The notes beneath the pieces are model-generated. The model made no database searches. It was not told the origin of the DNA and saw nothing but the letters and a program-made list of their open reading frames with translations. Source: JAKEGN01 sp964465665 (lineage in GTDB: Bacteria > Pseudomonadota > Gammaproteobacteria > Steroidobacterales > Woeseiaceae). From it: DNA of 21,147 bases. The stretch spans positions 1-21,147 of the forward strand of contig CAYXKM010000243.1 of assembly GCA_964465665.1 (NCBI GenBank). The letters run 5' to 3'. Shown piece after piece: positions 7,737 through 16,030 of this stretch (within the stretch, counting starts at the first letter, position 1; each line of letters starts with the position of its first letter). Position numbers and translations under genes: made by a program.

Positions 7737-8840
7737 TTACTTGAGAATCTCTGGGTCGATGCAGGACTTGCCATTTCGCACAAAAGGAAGTTTGACCACG
7801 CGCACATCGAGCAGCCGTCCGCGAATATCGACTTGTGCCTCCTCATAGTCGCCTGCAGGAATTCTCGCCAGCGCTATCGACCGTTCGAGTGTTGGCGAAA
7901 ACCCGCCGCTGGTTATTTCGCCGTCCGCGTGGCCGCTGACTACCACGCGCTGGTGATTTCTGAGCACGCCCCTGCCTTTGAGTATCAGTCCGACGAATCG
8001 CAGTCGACGCGTTTCCCGGCGCTCGCGCTCGAGCGCCTCCCTGCCGATGAAGTCACGGCCGGATGGCTCCCAGGCTATCGTCCAGGCAAGGCCTGACACC
8101 AGCGGCGAGGTGGATTCGTCCATGTCGGTACCGTAGAGATTCATGCCGGCTTCGAGACGCAAGGTATCGCGCGCGCCAAGGCCGCATGGCCGGATACCGG
8201 CGTCGATGCAGCGCCGCCAGAATTCCGCGGCGGCCTGCGCAGGCAACACGATCTCGAATCCGTCTTCGCCCGTGTAGCCGGTACTTGCGATGAACAGGTC
8301 CCCGGCTTCCATTGCAACGAACGGCGCAAGCGCAAGCGCCCGCTCGCGGAACCGGCGATCAATGACGGACGCGGCAAGCTCTCTGGCTTTCGGTCCCTGC
8401 AGCGCAATCATCGCGAGGTCGCGCCTTTCCTCGACCGTGACCGCAAACGGGCTTATCTGCTGTTGCAGCCAGGCGAGGTCCTTGTCCCGGGTTGCCGCAT
8501 TGGCCACGACGCGGTAGCAGCCGGGTGCGCGAAAGTACACGATGAGATCGTCGATGACTCCGCCGTCCGGCCTCAGCATGCAACTGTAGAGCGCCTTGCC
8601 GGAGACGCCGAGCCTCGCGACGTCATTTGCCAGAAGCTTTTGCAGGAATTGCAGCGCCTCAACACCTTCGACATCGACGACTGCCATGTGCGATACATCG
8701 AATGCGCCGGCGTGCTGGCGCACCGCGTAGTGCTCGTCGAGCTGTGAGCCGTAATGTAATGGCATGTCCCAGCCGCCGAAATCAACCATGCGAGCGCCGC
8801 TGTCGGCGTGGCACTCATAGAGCGGTGTTCGCTTCCCCAC
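7737..8840 (-). CDS. gcvT: Glycine cleavage system T protein (aminomethyltransferase)
   Basis: Tetrahydrofolate-dependent aminomethyltransferase: releases ammonia from the H-protein-bound intermediate and forms 5,10-methylene-THF. Seen: about 367 residues; RTPLYECHADSGARMVDFGGW at the N terminus, DVSHM (48-52), the catalytic-region GGVIDD (about 93-98), and GARDTLRLEAGMNLYG (about 222-237), all diagnostic. Start choice: an ATG at 8858 has no ribosome site, whereas the GTG at 8840 follows GGGAG with a 5-nt gap and starts the protein right before KRTPLY, where GcvT proteins normally begin. First gene of the operon, behind the glycine riboswitch and leader terminator. Function is secure; the start is likely but not certain. 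Confidence 0.96.
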   Translation of the reverse strand: MGKRTPLYECHADSGARMVDFGGWDMPLHYGSQLDEHYAVRQHAGAFDVSHMAVVDVEGVEALQFLQKLLANDVARLGVSGKALYSCMLRPDGGVIDDLIVYFRAPGCYRVVANAATRDKDLAWLQQQISPFAVTVEERRDLAMIALQGPKARELAASVIDRRFRERALALAPFVAMEAGDLFIASTGYTGEDGFEIVLPAQAAAEFWRRCIDAGIRPCGLGARDTLRLEAGMNLYGTDMDESTSPLVSGLAWTIAWEPSGRDFIGREALERERRETRRLRFVGLILKGRGVLRNHQRVVVSGHADGEITSGGFSPTLERSIALARIPAGDYEEAQVDIRGRLLDVRVVKLPFVRNGKSCIDPEILK

Positions 8841-8867
8841 GATCTCTCCCGGTCGCATCGATCAGGC

Positions 8868-8951
8868 AAAAAAAAGCGACTGCCAGACCCCTGTCCGTGC
8901 CATCGATTAAAAGCCGAACTCGACGCCGACGGACTGGACTTTCGCAGTCGC
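8868..8951 (-). terminator. Intrinsic terminator between glycine riboswitch and gcvT
   Basis: On the minus strand, GCGACTGC (8951-8944) pairs perfectly with GCAGTCGC (8883-8876), followed directly by eight Ts (8875-8868). An inner stem, GTCCGT/ACGGAC (8934-8929 with 8898-8893), stacks inside the 60-nt interior. The 5' arm starts 2 nt after the P1 helix of the second glycine aptamer. This is the layout of a riboswitch-controlled terminator. For a degradation operon the expected logic is glycine-induced read-through; I cannot see a unique antiterminator by eye. Confidence 0.75.
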
Positions 8952-8953
8952 CC

Positions 8954-9132
8954 CTCTGTCCTGATTACCTGAGAGATCTCACGCCCTGCCGGCCGCTTAC
9001 CCCTTCGGCGGACCGTTTCCGGCCTCTCTCCAGAGCCAATCAGCGCATGCAGTCCTTTTGCCTGAGCGTTTCCGAGCGAGTTGCGCCTTCGGCGCCCCTG
9101 TAGGGGACTCTTCTGCGTGCGCTGTCGATTGG
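8954..9132 (-). promoter_or_regulatory. Tandem glycine riboswitch with leader-linker helix
   Basis: Two glycine aptamers lie head to tail ahead of gcvT. Aptamer 1 (9116-9049) shows CGCCGAAGGCGC, AACTCG, GCTCAGGCAAAAGGAC and a P1 of GCAG/CTGC. Aptamer 2 (9035-8954) shows GGAGAG, CCGCCGAAGGGG, CTCTCAGG, AGGACAG and a P1 of CTCTG/CAGAG. These match the conserved glycine riboswitch cores (CCGAAGG, CUCAGG, AGGAC). The 13-nt linker is complementary to the 5' leader: CCAATC and AGCGCA (9132-9127, 9123-9118) pair with TGCGCT and GATTGG (9047-9042, 9041-9036), leaving a 3-nt bulge in the leader. That is the leader-linker helix known to form a kink-turn in tandem glycine riboswitches. The class binds glycine and typically turns on gcv genes. 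Confidence 0.93.
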
Positions 9133-9139
9133 TGCGCGC

Positions 9140-9168
9140 ATGATAGCCAAGTCAGCTGTTGGTTGCCA
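9140..9168 (-). promoter_or_regulatory. Candidate sigma-70 promoter of the gcv operon
   Basis: TATCAT (9145-9140) is a fair -10 box; TGGCAA (9168-9163), 17 nt upstream, is a weak -35. Transcription would start near 9133, at the first base of the leader strand that pairs with the riboswitch linker. That agreement with the RNA structure supports the -10 assignment more than the hexamers do. A weak -35 would fit a promoter needing an activator. Confidence 0.4.
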
Positions 9169-9218
9169 GCAGCCCGGAAGGCGGCAACAATGCCGCATCG
9201 TACTGGCTGGACCGGACC

Positions 9219-10973
9219 ATGAGCATGATTCGAAACACAACTGCGATACTGCTGATTCTTATCGGAAATTCTGCCTACCCGGCGGCTCGCGATGATTTCG
9301 CCGCGTTGCTCGAGGACGCCTGGGAATGGCAGCTCAGGGAAAATCCTGTCATGGCATCGTCGCTTGGCGATCGCCGTTATAACGACCGCTGGCAGGACTC
9401 GAGCCTTGAGTCCATCGCATCTCGCCAGGAAATGCAGCGTGCGTTCAATGCACGGCTGCTGGCGATCGACTCCTCACAACTCGACGAGATGGATCAGCTC
9501 AACTACGAGCTTTTTCGCCGCGACCTGATGACCGACATCGAGGGATTCCGTTTCCGCGATTACCTGATACCGATTAATCAACGCGGCGGCGTGCAGACGC
9601 TGGACGAGGTCGCAGAACGGATCCGGCTGATGACAGTTGCCGATTTTGACGACTGGCTGAAGCGAATGGCGTCGATCGGGACTGTGATAGACCAAACCAT
9701 TGCCCTGCAGGAGGAGGGCCGGAAAAGGGGTTACATGCCGCCGAAGGTCCTGATGCAGCGCGTACCCGATCAGATCGCCGCCCAACTCGTGGAGAATGCG
9801 GAAGACAGCCCGTTCTACAAATCGTTCCGTGATTTTCCGGACACCATTCCGGGCGCCGAACAGGAACGGCTGCGAGCCGAAGCGAAGGCGATCATCGACG
9901 ATTCGATAGTACCCGCGTATCGCAAATTCAGCCGTTACTTCGACGATACCTACCTGCCCGCGAGCCGCGACAGCATCGATGCATCGTCGCTGCCGGACGG
10001 CAAGGCGTTTTACGAATACCGGACCCGGGTCTATACAACGACCGCCATGACCCCCGACGAAATTCACCGTCTTGGGCTCAGCGAAGTACAACGCATACGC
10101 GGTGAAATGCAGCTGATCATCGACGAACTTGAATTCGCCGGCAGCTTCGAGGATTTTCTCGCGTTCCTCCGCACCGACCCGCAGTTCTATTACGAGACTC
10201 CCGAGCAGCTTTTCGATGCGTATCTTGCGATCTGCAAGCGCATCGACCCTGAGCTGGTGAAACTGTTCGGCGTGCTGCCGCGCATGCCTTACGGCCTGCG
10301 GCCGATTCCAGACAACATCGCACCGGACACGACGACCGCCTATTACAGCCGCCCTGCCGCGGACGGCAGTCGCGCCGGTTATTACTACGTCAACCTGTAC
10401 AAACCCGAAGTCCGGCCGAAGTACGAAATGGAAGTACTGTCGGTGCATGAAGCGATGCCAGGCCATCACTTGCAGATTGCATTGCAAATGGAGCTCGGTG
10501 ACATGCCGGCCTTTCGCCGTTACTCGGGGTTCACCGCATTTACCGAAGGCTGGGGCCTGTACAGCGAGAGCCTGGGTTATGACCTGGGTCTTTACAAGGA
10601 TCCCTACTCACGGTTCGGTGCACTCACTTACGAGATGTGGCGCGCGGTGCGTCTGGTGGTCGATACCGGAATGCACTACAAAGGATGGACGCGCCAGCAG
10701 GCGATCGATTTCTTCAAAGCCAATGCTGCGAAAACCGAGCTCGATATCACCAATGAAATCGATCGTTACATCGGCTGGCCGGGACAGGCGCTCGCTTACA
10801 AGATCGGCCAGCTGAAGATACTTGATCTGAGGAGGAACGCGGAACAGACACTCGGCGACAAGTTCGACATCCGCGCGTTCCACGATGCCCTGCTCGGAGG
10901 CGGTGCATTGCCGCTCGAGGTCCTGGAGACACGCATGCATCGCTGGCTCGCGGACCAGATCAAAGTCAACTAG
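9219..10973 (+). CDS. Exported DUF885 family protein, predicted zinc metallopeptidase
   Basis: DUF885 proteins are predicted metal-dependent peptidases; their substrates are mostly unknown. Seen, numbered from the ATG at 9219: 584 residues; hydrophobic signal segment at about 7-22; the signature HEAMPGHHLQ at 410-419 (an HExxPGHH-like metal site) followed by FTEGWGLYSE with E443 as a likely third ligand; PYGLRPIP and YYVNLYKP upstream of it; a C-terminal GWPGQALAYKIGQLKILDLR block typical of the family. The frame is open upstream to a TTG at 9159, but the ATG at 9219 (or 9225) places the signal peptide at the N terminus. It is transcribed divergently from the gcv operon, and a hairpin (GTTGCC 9162-9167 with GGCAAC 9183-9188) lies in its upstream region. 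Its TAG interlocks with the stop of the convergent ligase gene in a CTAG. A periplasmic location is inferred from the signal. Confidence 0.87.
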   Translation: MSMIRNTTAILLILIGNSAYPAARDDFAALLEDAWEWQLRENPVMASSLGDRRYNDRWQDSSLESIASRQEMQRAFNARLLAIDSSQLDEMDQLNYELFRRDLMTDIEGFRFRDYLIPINQRGGVQTLDEVAERIRLMTVADFDDWLKRMASIGTVIDQTIALQEEGRKRGYMPPKVLMQRVPDQIAAQLVENAEDSPFYKSFRDFPDTIPGAEQERLRAEAKAIIDDSIVPAYRKFSRYFDDTYLPASRDSIDASSLPDGKAFYEYRTRVYTTTAMTPDEIHRLGLSEVQRIRGEMQLIIDELEFAGSFEDFLAFLRTDPQFYYETPEQLFDAYLAICKRIDPELVKLFGVLPRMPYGLRPIPDNIAPDTTTAYYSRPAADGSRAGYYYVNLYKPEVRPKYEMEVLSVHEAMPGHHLQIALQMELGDMPAFRRYSGFTAFTEGWGLYSESLGYDLGLYKDPYSRFGALTYEMWRAVRLVVDTGMHYKGWTRQQAIDFFKANAAKTELDITNEIDRYIGWPGQALAYKIGQLKILDLRRNAEQTLGDKFDIRAFHDALLGGGALPLEVLETRMHRWLADQIKVN

Positions 10974-11959
10974 GCCTCAACGTCGCCGAGCGGCAACGAC
11001 TCCTGGCGTTCGGATGTGAATTCACGGCGGGCGACTTGCGCGCGAGTTGCCGGGTCGTCGCCCGCATCATAGATCTCGTCGATACGGGCAACGCGCCCTG
11101 CGAGACCGACGCCGTTCGCAATCTGGATGTTCAGACCCGGTCTGGCGTTCATTTCCAGAATCAGCGGTCCCAGGTTGCGATCGATGACCATATCCACGCC
11201 GACGTAACCGAGTCCCGACACTTCCAGCGCGCGCGCCGATGACTGCAGGATGAAATCCCATTGCGGGATTCTGAGACCGGCGATCATGGCTCCGGTGTCG
11301 GGATGTTCCTCAACGATGTCGTTGCCGAGCACGCCCTTCAGAGTAATTCCCGTGCTCATGTCGATGCCGACACCCACAGCGCCCTGGTGCAGATTCGCCT
11401 TGCCATCCGACGACCGCGTTGGCAGCCGCACCATTGCCATGATCGGGTACCCGCGATAAACGATGACCCGGATATCCGGCACCCCCTGGTAGCTTACTTG
11501 CTCGAACAGCGGATCGAATTGCACGCAGTACTCTATCAGCGCCGCATCCTTGCCGCCGCTCAAGCTGTACTGGCCGCTGACGATATTCGAAATATGGTGT
11601 TCCAGCTCCCCCTGGCTAATCAGCAAACCGCCCGCAGTACGAAAACTGTCCCGCCGCCGCTTGGTTCTGCTGACGATTACAATGATTCCGTCACCTCCGC
11701 TGCCTTGCGCCGGTTTGATGACAAAACTTTCCCGGCCCTCGACGATCTGCGCAAACTTGTGCACGTCCCCCTGGTTGTCAATGACGCCGTAAAGTTCAGG
11801 CACCGCCATTCCGGCCTCGATCGCCAGCTTTTTGGTCAGCACTTTGTCATCGACTCGCGGATAGAAGCGGCGCGGATTGAGCCGCATGATCAATTCTGAA
11901 TTGCGCTCGTTCAGACCGAGTACTCCGGCATTCCTGAGCCGTTTCACACCAGGCAGCAT
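10970..11959 (-). CDS. RimK-related ATP-grasp ligase (alpha-L-glutamate ligase-like)
   Basis: ATP-grasp enzyme of the group annotated alpha-L-glutamate ligase-like or sugar-transfer-associated ATP-grasp; expected to form an amide bond between an acyl phosphate and an amine. Seen: 329 residues; FVIKPAQGSGGDGIIV (79-94) is the nucleotide-binding lysine and glycine loop (K82); PDIRVIVYRG (161-170); and ILEMNARPGLNIQIANG (267-283) supplies the metal-binding E269 and N271. The N terminus is short and carries NERN (17-20), as in this subfamily. The ATG lies one base after the stop of the upstream transmembrane gene (TGA-A-ATG), with AGGG 6 nt before it, so the two are surely co-expressed. Family studies find this enzyme next to an inactive transglutaminase-7TM protein, as here. 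The true substrate is unknown; calling it a ribosomal S6 modifier would be unsupported. Confidence 0.88.
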   Translation of the reverse strand: MLPGVKRLRNAGVLGLNERNSELIMRLNPRRFYPRVDDKVLTKKLAIEAGMAVPELYGVIDNQGDVHKFAQIVEGRESFVIKPAQGSGGDGIIVIVSRTKRRRDSFRTAGGLLISQGELEHHISNIVSGQYSLSGGKDAALIEYCVQFDPLFEQVSYQGVPDIRVIVYRGYPIMAMVRLPTRSSDGKANLHQGAVGVGIDMSTGITLKGVLGNDIVEEHPDTGAMIAGLRIPQWDFILQSSARALEVSGLGYVGVDMVIDRNLGPLILEMNARPGLNIQIANGVGLAGRVARIDEIYDAGDDPATRAQVARREFTSERQESLPLGDVEA

Positions 11960-11960
11960 T

Positions 11961-13481
11961 TCAGTCCCTGCCTATGGCTTTGAATCGCCCGAGTTCCGTG
12001 AACCGGTACCCGGTGTATCGGCCAAGCAGGATCACAGCAGCCAGCACGACCAACAGCAATTCCGGGAATGCGAATACCAGGTGCTCGAGCCAGTCCATGT
12101 CCATCGCAAGGAAGGCGACAATGGCCACAACCATGCTGCCTACGCCGGCGCGCATCGCATCGCCCGGGCCACGTTCCTCCCATACCACGGACATGCGCTC
12201 AATGGTCATGGCAATGATAACCATCGGGAACAACGCCACAGACAGCCCGGTTTCCATGCCGAGCTTGTGGGACAGGATGCTGACCAGCATCATCAATATG
12301 ACCACGACGATAAGCACGGACGCGAGCCTTGGTACCAGCAGTAATCGCAGCCGTTCGAGCAGGAAACGGATGCTGAGACCCATCGCTACCAGCAGTACGA
12401 AAAGTACCAGACCCCAAAACAGCTGCGTTTCGCGAAACGCCAGAGCAATCAGCACAGGCATGAACGTTCCAAACGTGTCGATGCCAATGACATTCCGCAT
12501 CAGGACCATGATCAGGGCACCGATCGGGATCATGAGGATTACGCTGTAGACGGACTGTGTCTGGATCGGCAGGCTGTACAGCGAAAAGTCGAACAGCGGC
12601 GACTGTTCGATTTCCGCGCGCTTTTCGGCTATCGCCATTGCATCGAGGTAATTCGTCTGCGCAGCGAAGCTCACTACAACGTTGCTGCCTCCTTCGACCC
12701 GAATCAGCGGATCGCTCCCGCGCCACCAGATGAGGTAATTGTTCGGCAGTCCTTCGGCCCCGCTGGTCGGGTTGAAGTAACGCCACCGGTCTCCGTCATG
12801 AATTTCCAGCCAGGGCACCGGCGTGACGTCGCGTTGCTGGTCCTGGAGGACGAGCCCGCGGATCATGCGTGCCGGGATCCTGGCGAATGCCAGGATCGTA
12901 GTCATGGTCTGCACAAGGTCGGCATTCGATTGCGCGTCTGCCAGGATCAGTTCGATATTGGAATTCGGCGACGGATTGTTGATAAGCCGCAGCAGTTCCG
13001 CGGTAAACGAGGCCGGGTCGGCGGAATGCTCCCGCACCTCGGCGACCAGTACCTCTACCGCTGTCCTCAGTGGTTCAGGGATCAGTGGTGGTATCGGAAA
13101 GGGCGGAGTGGTGTCCGATTGCTGGCTTCCCTTGTCCTCGTAAACAACGATTCGATAGTAGAGGGTCTGTTGCCCGTCCGCCCGCCGGACGGTCCACTGC
13201 GCCTCGCGGCCACCGCCGGCATAGTTGACGCCAAAGCCGAAATTCTTGGAGACGGAATAATGATCGAGTTTGCCAAACCCTGGTGTCAGGTTCGGAATCT
13301 GCAGGTTGACTTTGATCGAACCAGGCCCACTGTCGAAGCGAATCGTGGTCTCGACGGTCCACGCCGGTATTTGTTGTTTTTCGTACAGGGGGAAACCCAA
13401 TACCAGCCACTTGTACAGGAACATCGACGTTCCAACGGCAGTCAGAATGGCTGCCAGCACCCATACAGTGTTTTTCGTCAT
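11961..13481 (-). CDS. Inactive transglutaminase-like domain fused to 7TM region
   Basis: Inner-membrane protein of the inactive transglutaminase/7TM family. Seen: 506 residues; an N-terminal anchor (about 5-27); an extracytoplasmic region to about 305; a transglutaminase-like fold near 145-270; then a hydrophobic block at 311-490 with about six or seven helices, and a short basic tail. The thiol-protease triad is gone. The helix that should start with Cys reads DLVQTMTTILAFARIPAR (no cysteine), and the His/Asp region reads VPWLEIHDGDRWRYFNP, with glutamate and asparagine at those places. It may bind peptides or sense the envelope rather than cut. AAAGG precedes the ATG, and an 84-nt gap separates it from ubiI. 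It is directly coupled to the ATP-grasp gene. In other genomes a retropepsin-like protease gene often joins this pair; none is present here. Confidence 0.87.
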   Translation of the reverse strand: MTKNTVWVLAAILTAVGTSMFLYKWLVLGFPLYEKQQIPAWTVETTIRFDSGPGSIKVNLQIPNLTPGFGKLDHYSVSKNFGFGVNYAGGGREAQWTVRRADGQQTLYYRIVVYEDKGSQQSDTTPPFPIPPLIPEPLRTAVEVLVAEVREHSADPASFTAELLRLINNPSPNSNIELILADAQSNADLVQTMTTILAFARIPARMIRGLVLQDQQRDVTPVPWLEIHDGDRWRYFNPTSGAEGLPNNYLIWWRGSDPLIRVEGGSNVVVSFAAQTNYLDAMAIAEKRAEIEQSPLFDFSLYSLPIQTQSVYSVILMIPIGALIMVLMRNVIGIDTFGTFMPVLIALAFRETQLFWGLVLFVLLVAMGLSIRFLLERLRLLLVPRLASVLIVVVILMMLVSILSHKLGMETGLSVALFPMVIIAMTIERMSVVWEERGPGDAMRAGVGSMVVAIVAFLAMDMDWLEHLVFAFPELLLVVLAAVILLGRYTGYRFTELGRFKAIGRD

Positions 13482-13565
13482 GCAGCCGCCTTTATTGTTT
13501 TGTGTTGGCCGAATTCTGCAGTAATGTGCGGTCGAAACTCCGCCGATTCTACACTGTCTTGCGTC

Positions 13566-14771
13566 CTACCGGCGCAGTCCCAGTGCCACCCGCGCGACCT
13601 GCCTGCGCACCGGTCCGCTGTGGTTGAACAGGCGCATGCCGCTGCTGCGCAGGCGGGAGACTGTTGCAGATTCGCTGGCGAAAAGTTCCGAGATCCCGTC
13701 GATGAACCGCAGCATAAGCTGGTTGGCCCCTTTCCGTGCACGTTCGTAGCGGCGCAGGCACGGCAGGTCGCCAGGATGGTCGCCGCGGGCCAGCGCCTCG
13801 CCGATCATCTCTGTCAATACCGCGGCATCGGCAATACCGAGATTCGCACCCTGCCCGGCAAGCGGGTGCACGCTGTGCGCCGCGTCTCCGACCAGAACGA
13901 GGCCCGGCAACGCATACTGCGTTGCGTACTGCGCCTGCAATGGAAATGCACCGCGCGGACCCGCCGGCTGCAGCTTGCCGAGCACAAAATCGCTGGCTTC
14001 GCCAAGCATCCGGCCGAGTTCGCCGTCCGATGCCGCAACTGCCTCCCTTGCCAATTCATCGCTGGTCGACCAGACCACCGATACTCTGCCGTCGGCGAGC
14101 GGCAACAAGGCAATCGGCCCGCTCCGCAGGAATCTCTGCCATGCCGTATCACAATGATGCCTTTCCGGGCGCACATGGGTCACAAACGCCGACTGCGCAT
14201 AGCGCCATGAGCGCAGGCCGATGCCGGCCGCGTTCCGTACAAAGGAATTGCTACCGTCGGCGGCGATCAGCAATTCCGGCCGCAGCGGTGGTGCGTCGGC
14301 GACGTCGACCAGGTACCGATCACCGTCACTCTGCGCCCTGTTTATCCTGGCTGCAAAACGCACTGCTTGACCGTCCTTCACGAGCCGATGCAGCAAGCGA
14401 TCCTGGATCAGCGTGTTCTCGACGATAGTGCCAAGCTCCGGCAGCGCAAAGTCGGCTGCGTCAAAGCGCAGCGTCTCCGGACCTTCGACATCGCTATCAG
14501 CGTCCCACACTCGCATCGCGGCGAACGGGCACGCACGTATCGAGCGGATCTCCTTCCACACGCCTGCACGATCGAGGATTTCTGCCGAACCCGGCGAAAT
14601 TGCCGAAACACGCAGGTCGATGTCCTCGGTGACATCGAAGCGCGGTTCGTTTCCGGAGTCAACGACCGTCACACGCAGTTTCTCCGCGAATTTGGTTTGC
14701 CTGAGCAGCGATGCCAGAGTCAGTCCGACCATGCCGGCGCCGGCAATGACAATGTCGAACTTCCCGTTCAT
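13566..14771 (-). CDS. ubiI: UbiI/VisC-type FAD hydroxylase of ubiquinone biosynthesis
   Basis: Flavoprotein monooxygenase of the UbiH/UbiI family; UbiI proteins hydroxylate C5 of the ubiquinone ring. Seen: 401 residues; FDIVIAGAGMVGLTLA (5-20) is the FAD dinucleotide fold, IAADGSNSFVR (169-179) the middle motif and VGDAAHSVHPLAGQGANLG (294-312) the FAD-ribityl motif. RVSAISPGSAEIL and GVWKEI match UbiI rather than UbiH. The frame stays open about 70 residues upstream, but the ATG at 14771 is chosen because it starts right at the FAD fold and overlaps the ubiH stop as ATGA. It sits after ubiH exactly as visC does in E. coli. The hydroxylase family is certain; the ring position rests on similarity and gene order. 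Confidence 0.92.
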   Translation of the reverse strand: MNGKFDIVIAGAGMVGLTLASLLRQTKFAEKLRVTVVDSGNEPRFDVTEDIDLRVSAISPGSAEILDRAGVWKEIRSIRACPFAAMRVWDADSDVEGPETLRFDAADFALPELGTIVENTLIQDRLLHRLVKDGQAVRFAARINRAQSDGDRYLVDVADAPPLRPELLIAADGSNSFVRNAAGIGLRSWRYAQSAFVTHVRPERHHCDTAWQRFLRSGPIALLPLADGRVSVVWSTSDELAREAVAASDGELGRMLGEASDFVLGKLQPAGPRGAFPLQAQYATQYALPGLVLVGDAAHSVHPLAGQGANLGIADAAVLTEMIGEALARGDHPGDLPCLRRYERARKGANQLMLRFIDGISELFASESATVSRLRSSGMRLFNHSGPVRRQVARVALGLRR

Positions 14772-16024
14772 CGCAGGGGTACGCCCCGCGACAGCCTGGG
14801 CAGCCTGCCGGCAAGGCCCATGGTGTGCCGGGCAAACAGCGAGCGAACGCCGGGGATGAGGTCGAAGCCCAGCATTCCGGCATTGCGCATGAATCGGAGC
14901 GGCATGCGCTGATCTCCAAACAGTCTCACCAGACCGTCGGTGAATCGCAGTACTTTGCGCTGATCGGACCGCCGCCACCGGGCATACGATTCGAGTAACA
15001 GGTCCGATCCTGCATCGGCCTTGTCAGGCGCTGCCGCAAGCACGGACTCGAGGAGACAATCGCAAAGCGCCGCGACGTCACGAAGCCCGAGATTGAATCC
15101 TTGTGCCGCGACCGGGTGCAGGCCGTGCGCGGCGTTGCCGACCAGCACCCCTCGCCGTGCGATGAGACCATTTGCGCGAGTCATTGCCAGCGGATACGCC
15201 GAACGCTGGCCAACCCTCGAAAATCGCCCCAGACGGAGGCCAAACGCTTCCTGCAGCGCATCAGTGAATGAGGCATCGCTCATTTGCATTACGGCACGGG
15301 CCCGATCGGGCGGCAGGATCCAGACAAACGCGGCGCGCTTGTCCGCGATCGGCAGCATTGCAATCGGGCCCTCGCCGGTGAATCGCTCGAACGCGCGGTT
15401 CTCCGGTGCAATCTCGGGCAATACATTGCCAATTACCGCCTGCTGCAAATAGTCGCTGCTGGTGGCACTGATCCCCAGCATGTCACGCACCGTGGATGCG
15501 GCACCATCGGCAGCGACCAGCAAACGGCAACGAACTCCACTCGTTTTGCCCTCCGATTCCATGTGTGCAACGACCGCGTCCTCCGATCTCTCCATGGAAG
15601 TAATTCGTGCAGGGCACATCAGGTGCACGTTTTTCAGGCGCAACAGGGCGTCGTTCAGCACTTCGCCAAGTACGCGGTTGATCACCACATGGCCAAGAGC
15701 CTCGACCTGCTGTTCGGCCGCGTCTATATGGGAAAAGCCGAATCGTCCCTTCTCGGATACATGAATGCTGCGTATGGGTGTCGCGGAAGCCGCGATGTCG
15801 GACCAAAGGCCCATCGCTTCGAACATGCGCTGACTGCTGCGTGACAATGCCGTCGAGCGTTCGTCAAAACTGGGTTGCCCGGCGTCGGCGTGCGCGACTG
15901 GTTCGACTACGGCAACGCTCAAGCCGAGTGGCTCGAGAGCGACCGCAAGGCAGCTGCCGATCATGCCGCCACCCGCGACGATGATGTCGTAGTCAGGCCC
16001 TGTCGATGTCGCCGACCGTAGCAT
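14768..16024 (-). CDS. ubiH: UbiH-type FAD hydroxylase, 2-octaprenyl-6-methoxyphenol hydroxylase
   Basis: FAD monooxygenase of aerobic ubiquinone synthesis; UbiH hydroxylates C1 of the ring. Seen: 418 residues; DIIVAGGGMIGSCLAVAL (13-30) FAD fold, LVAADGAAS (169-177), and the UbiH-type VGNAAHGLHPVAAQGFNLG (295-313) with asparagine in place of the usual GD aspartate, as in E. coli UbiH. AFERFTGEGPIAMLPIAD (211-228) and RSAYPLA are also UbiH-like. Starts 6 nt after the pepP stop, with no strong ribosome site, so translational coupling to pepP is likely; it overlaps ubiI by 4 nt. Function is well supported. Confidence 0.94.
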   Translation of the reverse strand: MLRSATSTGPDYDIIVAGGGMIGSCLAVALEPLGLSVAVVEPVAHADAGQPSFDERSTALSRSSQRMFEAMGLWSDIAASATPIRSIHVSEKGRFGFSHIDAAEQQVEALGHVVINRVLGEVLNDALLRLKNVHLMCPARITSMERSEDAVVAHMESEGKTSGVRCRLLVAADGAASTVRDMLGISATSSDYLQQAVIGNVLPEIAPENRAFERFTGEGPIAMLPIADKRAAFVWILPPDRARAVMQMSDASFTDALQEAFGLRLGRFSRVGQRSAYPLAMTRANGLIARRGVLVGNAAHGLHPVAAQGFNLGLRDVAALCDCLLESVLAAAPDKADAGSDLLLESYARWRRSDQRKVLRFTDGLVRLFGDQRMPLRFMRNAGMLGFDLIPGVRSLFARHTMGLAGRLPRLSRGVPLR

Positions 16025-16030
16025 GCGATT

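Noticed and set aside
13546..13551. TAGAAT -10-like box on the minus strand between ubiI and the transglutaminase-like gene
   Set aside because: There is no acceptable -35 at 16-18 nt, so an internal promoter is not supported; it remains possible with an activator.
14772..14978. Upstream extension of ubiI by about 70 residues
   Set aside because: The extra residues are basic, low in structure and overlap the conserved 3' end of ubiH; the FAD fold begins just after the ATG at 14771.
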